Shown here piece by piece: positions 61,139 through 64,000 of a stretch of 64,000 nt of DNA. This stretch comes from Primula veris. Its lineage: Eukaryota > Streptophyta > Magnoliopsida > Ericales > Primulaceae. A program made the translations under genes and the position numbers. How positions within the stretch are numbered: the stretch's first letter is position 1; every line of letters begins with the position of its first letter. Under the pieces are notes generated by a model. It worked only from the letters and a program-made list of their open reading frames with translations, did not search any database and was not told where the DNA came from. The stretch is taken from contig OY821748.1 in NCBI GenBank assembly GCA_963682055.1, positions 315,001 through 379,000 on the forward strand. The letters are read 5' to 3'.

Positions 61139-61590
61139 GTATGCTTCTATTATTAATGCATGTGTTTTCCTGCTTCTGTTCCGTATTTCATTAACATGTT
61201 TGTTCCTCATGACGACTTTCTTCTCATTTCGATGTGCATTGTACCTGTACCGGGTGTGGATGGAGAGCAAATAATACTTACGACCTTATTAAATGTAAGC
61301 TGCTTTTTATTAGTATCTTTCTTAGTAGTGCTTATCTTTCTTTACGTGAGTTGGTCTAATTAGTATTTGTGTTTTGGCGCGTTTAGCATGCAAACCCTAT
61401 GCCAGCACAGTATGCAGGAACTTCTAAGCAAAGGTCAGGTACTTTTTAATCTTGTGTTTTTCTAATGTGGAAAAGATTGAGAAGTTGATTTTATCATTTA
61501 TAAGTTTCCGTTGGTAAATTATAAAAGAGATGCTTTTTAAAAAAAAATTGCGGCCTTTATTTTATGATCTTAATGTTTATTTCATAACAG
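61139..61590 (+). repeat. Exon-like block R, copy 3
   Basis: This copy of 57010-57460 has few differences. It retains the VPVPGVDGEQIILTTLLN piece before GTAAGC and the 52-nt piece before GTACTT. The VEYLDPP exon is replaced upstream by a satellite-like relative (GTAGCCTTGGAGCATGGG, 61050). Confidence 0.85.
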
Positions 61591-62560
61591 ATTTTGAAAT
61601 CGGACGTTTTTAGGGTGATCTATGGAACTGTTGTTAATGTAGGGAAAGGCGATTTGAAAACTCCTTCCAGGAAAGGGTGATCTATGTGTTGTATCTGATG
61701 GCACGGATTGATGATGCTGTTGAGATAATTCTTACGAGTAAAATTTGTTGCTGGCCTATTTCAATATGCCTGGCTGATAGATCTTCTGCTGGACATAGTT
61801 AGTTGTAAGGTAATGATATAAATCTTTCTTTTTTCTAGCCAAGTTTAATTGAAATATTGGCTTATGAGTAATCTTAGGCAAATAGACTATTTAGACGTAA
61901 ATTTGCAAACAGACTGAAGTGACAGCAATACACTTATCACTGAACCATAGCAATGAACATGTTGCTTGTCCATAGACTAATTAAATGCTGTCACATTAGC
62001 TTGTTTGGGTTGTTCATTATTTGGTTTATTCAATGCTGTTAAGTGAAAAACTGTAATATGCTAGCCTTGTGTTTTGGTTACCTTTTGATTTTTATTGACT
62101 ACACATTATTTTCTGATACTCAACTACTTATATTAATATATTTACTGTATTTTGGCATTTGATAGACAACTACATTGTTTTAGATTCTAATTTGTTTTTT
62201 AGTTATTGGCTTGCTTATACATATTCCTCTTTTCTTAGAAGAGCTTTTTGGAGTATGAAAATTATAGATTAAGGAAGGTAGGACCGTGTACCCAGGTCCT
62301 CGTAAAACAGCGTAAGCCTTGAATAGCGGGTTTCCTTTTATCTAAATACCAATCTACTTTTGTTGTGTATTTCGGTACTTGATAGATATTTTTACTTTGT
62401 TCTACTATCCATTTATAAGTTATTGGCTTGCTTATCTGTACACCCCTTTATATAGTAGCCTTGAAGCATGAGTATTAAGGGTTGAAGGGGTACATCTGAT
62501 TGTTTAGATCCTTTCATATATTCCCTTGCATGCATACTTGGCTACCTGTTCATTTATCTG
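61591..62560 (+). repeat. Exon-like block Q, copy 3
   Basis: A near-identical copy of 57461-58430, with the same open ILKSDVFRVIYGTVVNVGKG piece, decayed first exon and SFLEYENYRLRKVG piece (here YENYRLRK has become YENYRLRK-like with one substitution near 62269). It leads directly into array S2. Confidence 0.85.
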
Positions 62561-62574
62561 GCTGATTATATATG

Positions 62575-64000
62575 TATATTTATCTAGATAATATATGTCT
62601 GTTTTAGAGGAGCCTTGAAAATGAGGATATCAAACCCATATCACAGAAGCCTTGTATTATGGGTTTCCTTCTCTAAATATGTATTAATATACAGTATATA
62701 CTTATATAATACTGAGAATATTTATATACCTAATATATGTCTGTTTTAAAGTAGCCTTGAAAATGAGGATATTGGTTGAGAAGGTTAGGACTGTGTGTCC
62801 TATCCTCCTCAAACCCGTATCGCAGAAGCCTTGTATTCTTGGTTTCCTTCCCCAAATATGTTTAATATGCTTCTATAATACAGAGTATATTTATATACAT
62901 AACATATGTCTGTTTTAGAGGAGCCTTGAAAATGAGGATATTGGTCGAGGAGGTTAGGACTGTGTGTCCTCATCCTCCTCACACCCATATCGCAGAAGCC
63001 TTGTATTCGGGGTTTTCTTCTCTAAATATGTATTAATATACAGTATATACTTTTATAATACTGAGTATATTTATCTAGATAATATATGTCTGTTTTAGAG
63101 GAACCTTGAAAATGTGGATATCAAACCCATATCACAGAAGTCTTGTATTCTGGGTTTCCTTCTCTAAATATGTATTAATGTACAGTATATACTTATATAA
63201 TACTGAGTATATTTATATACGTAATATGTCCGTTTTAGAGGAGCCTTGAAAATGAGGATATTGGTCGAGGAGGTTAGGACTGTGTCCTCATCCTCCTCAA
63301 ACCCGTATCGCAGAAGGCTTGTATTCTGGGTTTTCTTCTCTATATATGTATTAATATACAGTATATACTTTTATAATACTGAGTATATTTATCTAGATAA
63401 TATATGTCCGTTTTAGAGGAACCTTGAAAATGAGGATATTGGTCGAGGAGGTTAGGACTTTGTGTCCTCATCATCCTCAAACCCATATCACATAAGCCTT
63501 GTATTCTGGGTTTCCTTCTCTAAATATGTATTAATATACAGTATATACTTATATAATACTGAGTATATTTATATACATAATATGTCTGTTTTAAAGGAGC
63601 CTTGAAAATGAGGATATTGGTTGAGAAGGTTAGGACTGTGTGTCCTCATCCTTCTCAAACCTATATCGTAGAAGCCTTGTATTCTTGGTTTCCTTCACCA
63701 AATATGTTTTAATATACTTCTATAATACTGAATATATTTATATACATAATGTCTTTTTTAGATATATACATAATATGTCTGTTTTAAAGGAGTCTTGAAA
63801 ATGAGGATATTGGTTGAGAAGGTTAGGACTGTGTGTCCTCATCCTTCTCAAACCCGTATCGCAGAAGCCTTGTATTCTTGGTTTCCTTCACCAAATATGT
63901 TTTAATATACTTCTATAATACTGAATATATTTATATACATAATGTATTTTTTAGAGAAGCCTTGAAAATGTGGATATTGGTCGAGAGGAGGTTAGGACTG
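62575..64000 (+). repeat. Tandem satellite array S2, at least 9 monomers, cut by window end
   Basis: Markers start at 62612, 62754, 62923, 63103, 63243, 63421, 63599, 63792 and 63959. Monomers 1 and 4 lack the palindrome (GAGGATATCAAACCC or GTGGATATCAAACCC). The spacing 63599 to 63792 is enlarged by a short local duplication (ATATACATAATATGTCTG, near 63761). Monomers 7 and 8 have GAGAAGG paired with CCTTCTC in place of GAGGAGG/CCTCCTC. The array continues past 64000. Confidence 0.95.

Larger units (their letters stand above)
57010..61140 (+). repeat. Higher-order tandem unit of 4.13 kb (R-Q-S), unit 1
   Basis: Landmarks recur with a constant offset. CGGGTGTGGATGGAG is at 57121 and 61251; ACATAGTTAGTTGTAAGG at 57661 and 61793; the first array monomer at 58481 and 62612. 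Thus the whole block of exon-like segments plus satellite array has been duplicated head to tail. The second unit (from about 61140) is cut by the window end. Satellite arrays in the two units have since diverged in monomer order. Confidence 0.9.

Overview
This is nuclear DNA of a flowering plant. It is AT-rich, with large introns in four recognisable plant genes, a nuclear-type tRNA, and plant transposon families. The protein sequences fit a core eudicot; an asterid is a guess only. The window is not bacterial and holds no operons or CRISPR.

Layout. 1-6.25 kb: a patchwork of tandem and dispersed duplications that reads best on the minus strand as the 5' end, leader intron and broken exons of an unrecognised gene family. 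7.56-8.35 kb: a dead 3' fragment of a clade-D-type protein phosphatase 2C gene. 10.8-14.8 kb (+): an intact three-exon COBRA-like gene (GPI-anchored wall protein, 656 aa). 16.1-22.0 kb (-): an intact six-exon type-B response regulator (cytokinin-responsive transcription factor, 607 aa), convergent with COBRA-like. 22-32.5 kb: a gene-poor stretch with a CACTA MITE, two head-to-tail Helitron-like elements, a tiny poly(A) retro-insertion and a tRNA-Thr(AGT). 32.6-37.3 kb (+): a five-exon Di19 zinc-finger gene whose third intron has the signals of a U12-type AT-AC intron. 38.4-42.9 kb (-): a six-exon DUF789 gene with a GC-AG intron, a very short intron made largely of poly-C and CT repeats, and a Cassandra-type solo LTR (5S-rRNA-derived) in intron 1. 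43-46.6 kb: intergenic, with two hAT-like repeat elements. 46.6-64 kb: about 17 kb of nested duplications of an unrecognised multi-exon family.

The most unusual part is the right end. A long 5' leader region with internal repeats is duplicated with an offset of about 5.85 kb. Exon-like blocks recur three times. One exon-plus-intron segment has been amplified into a tandem array of about 165-180-bp monomers: 15 in the first array, and at least 9 in the second, which runs off the end. The block [exon-like segments + array] is itself duplicated with a 4.13-kb period. Most monomers carry an imperfect palindrome. Some monomers differ by paired changes in both arms, and three have lost almost exactly the palindrome. 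The left end (minus strand) and the right end (plus strand) share the leader-intron motif and a TTAGCGCGTAACGG box, so the same family seems to flank the four ordinary genes in opposite orientations.

The four intact genes (cell wall, cytokinin signalling, drought-type zinc finger, DUF789) are not functionally linked as far as the sequence shows. Gene models come from reading splice sites and protein family resemblance by eye; no search or alignment program was run.
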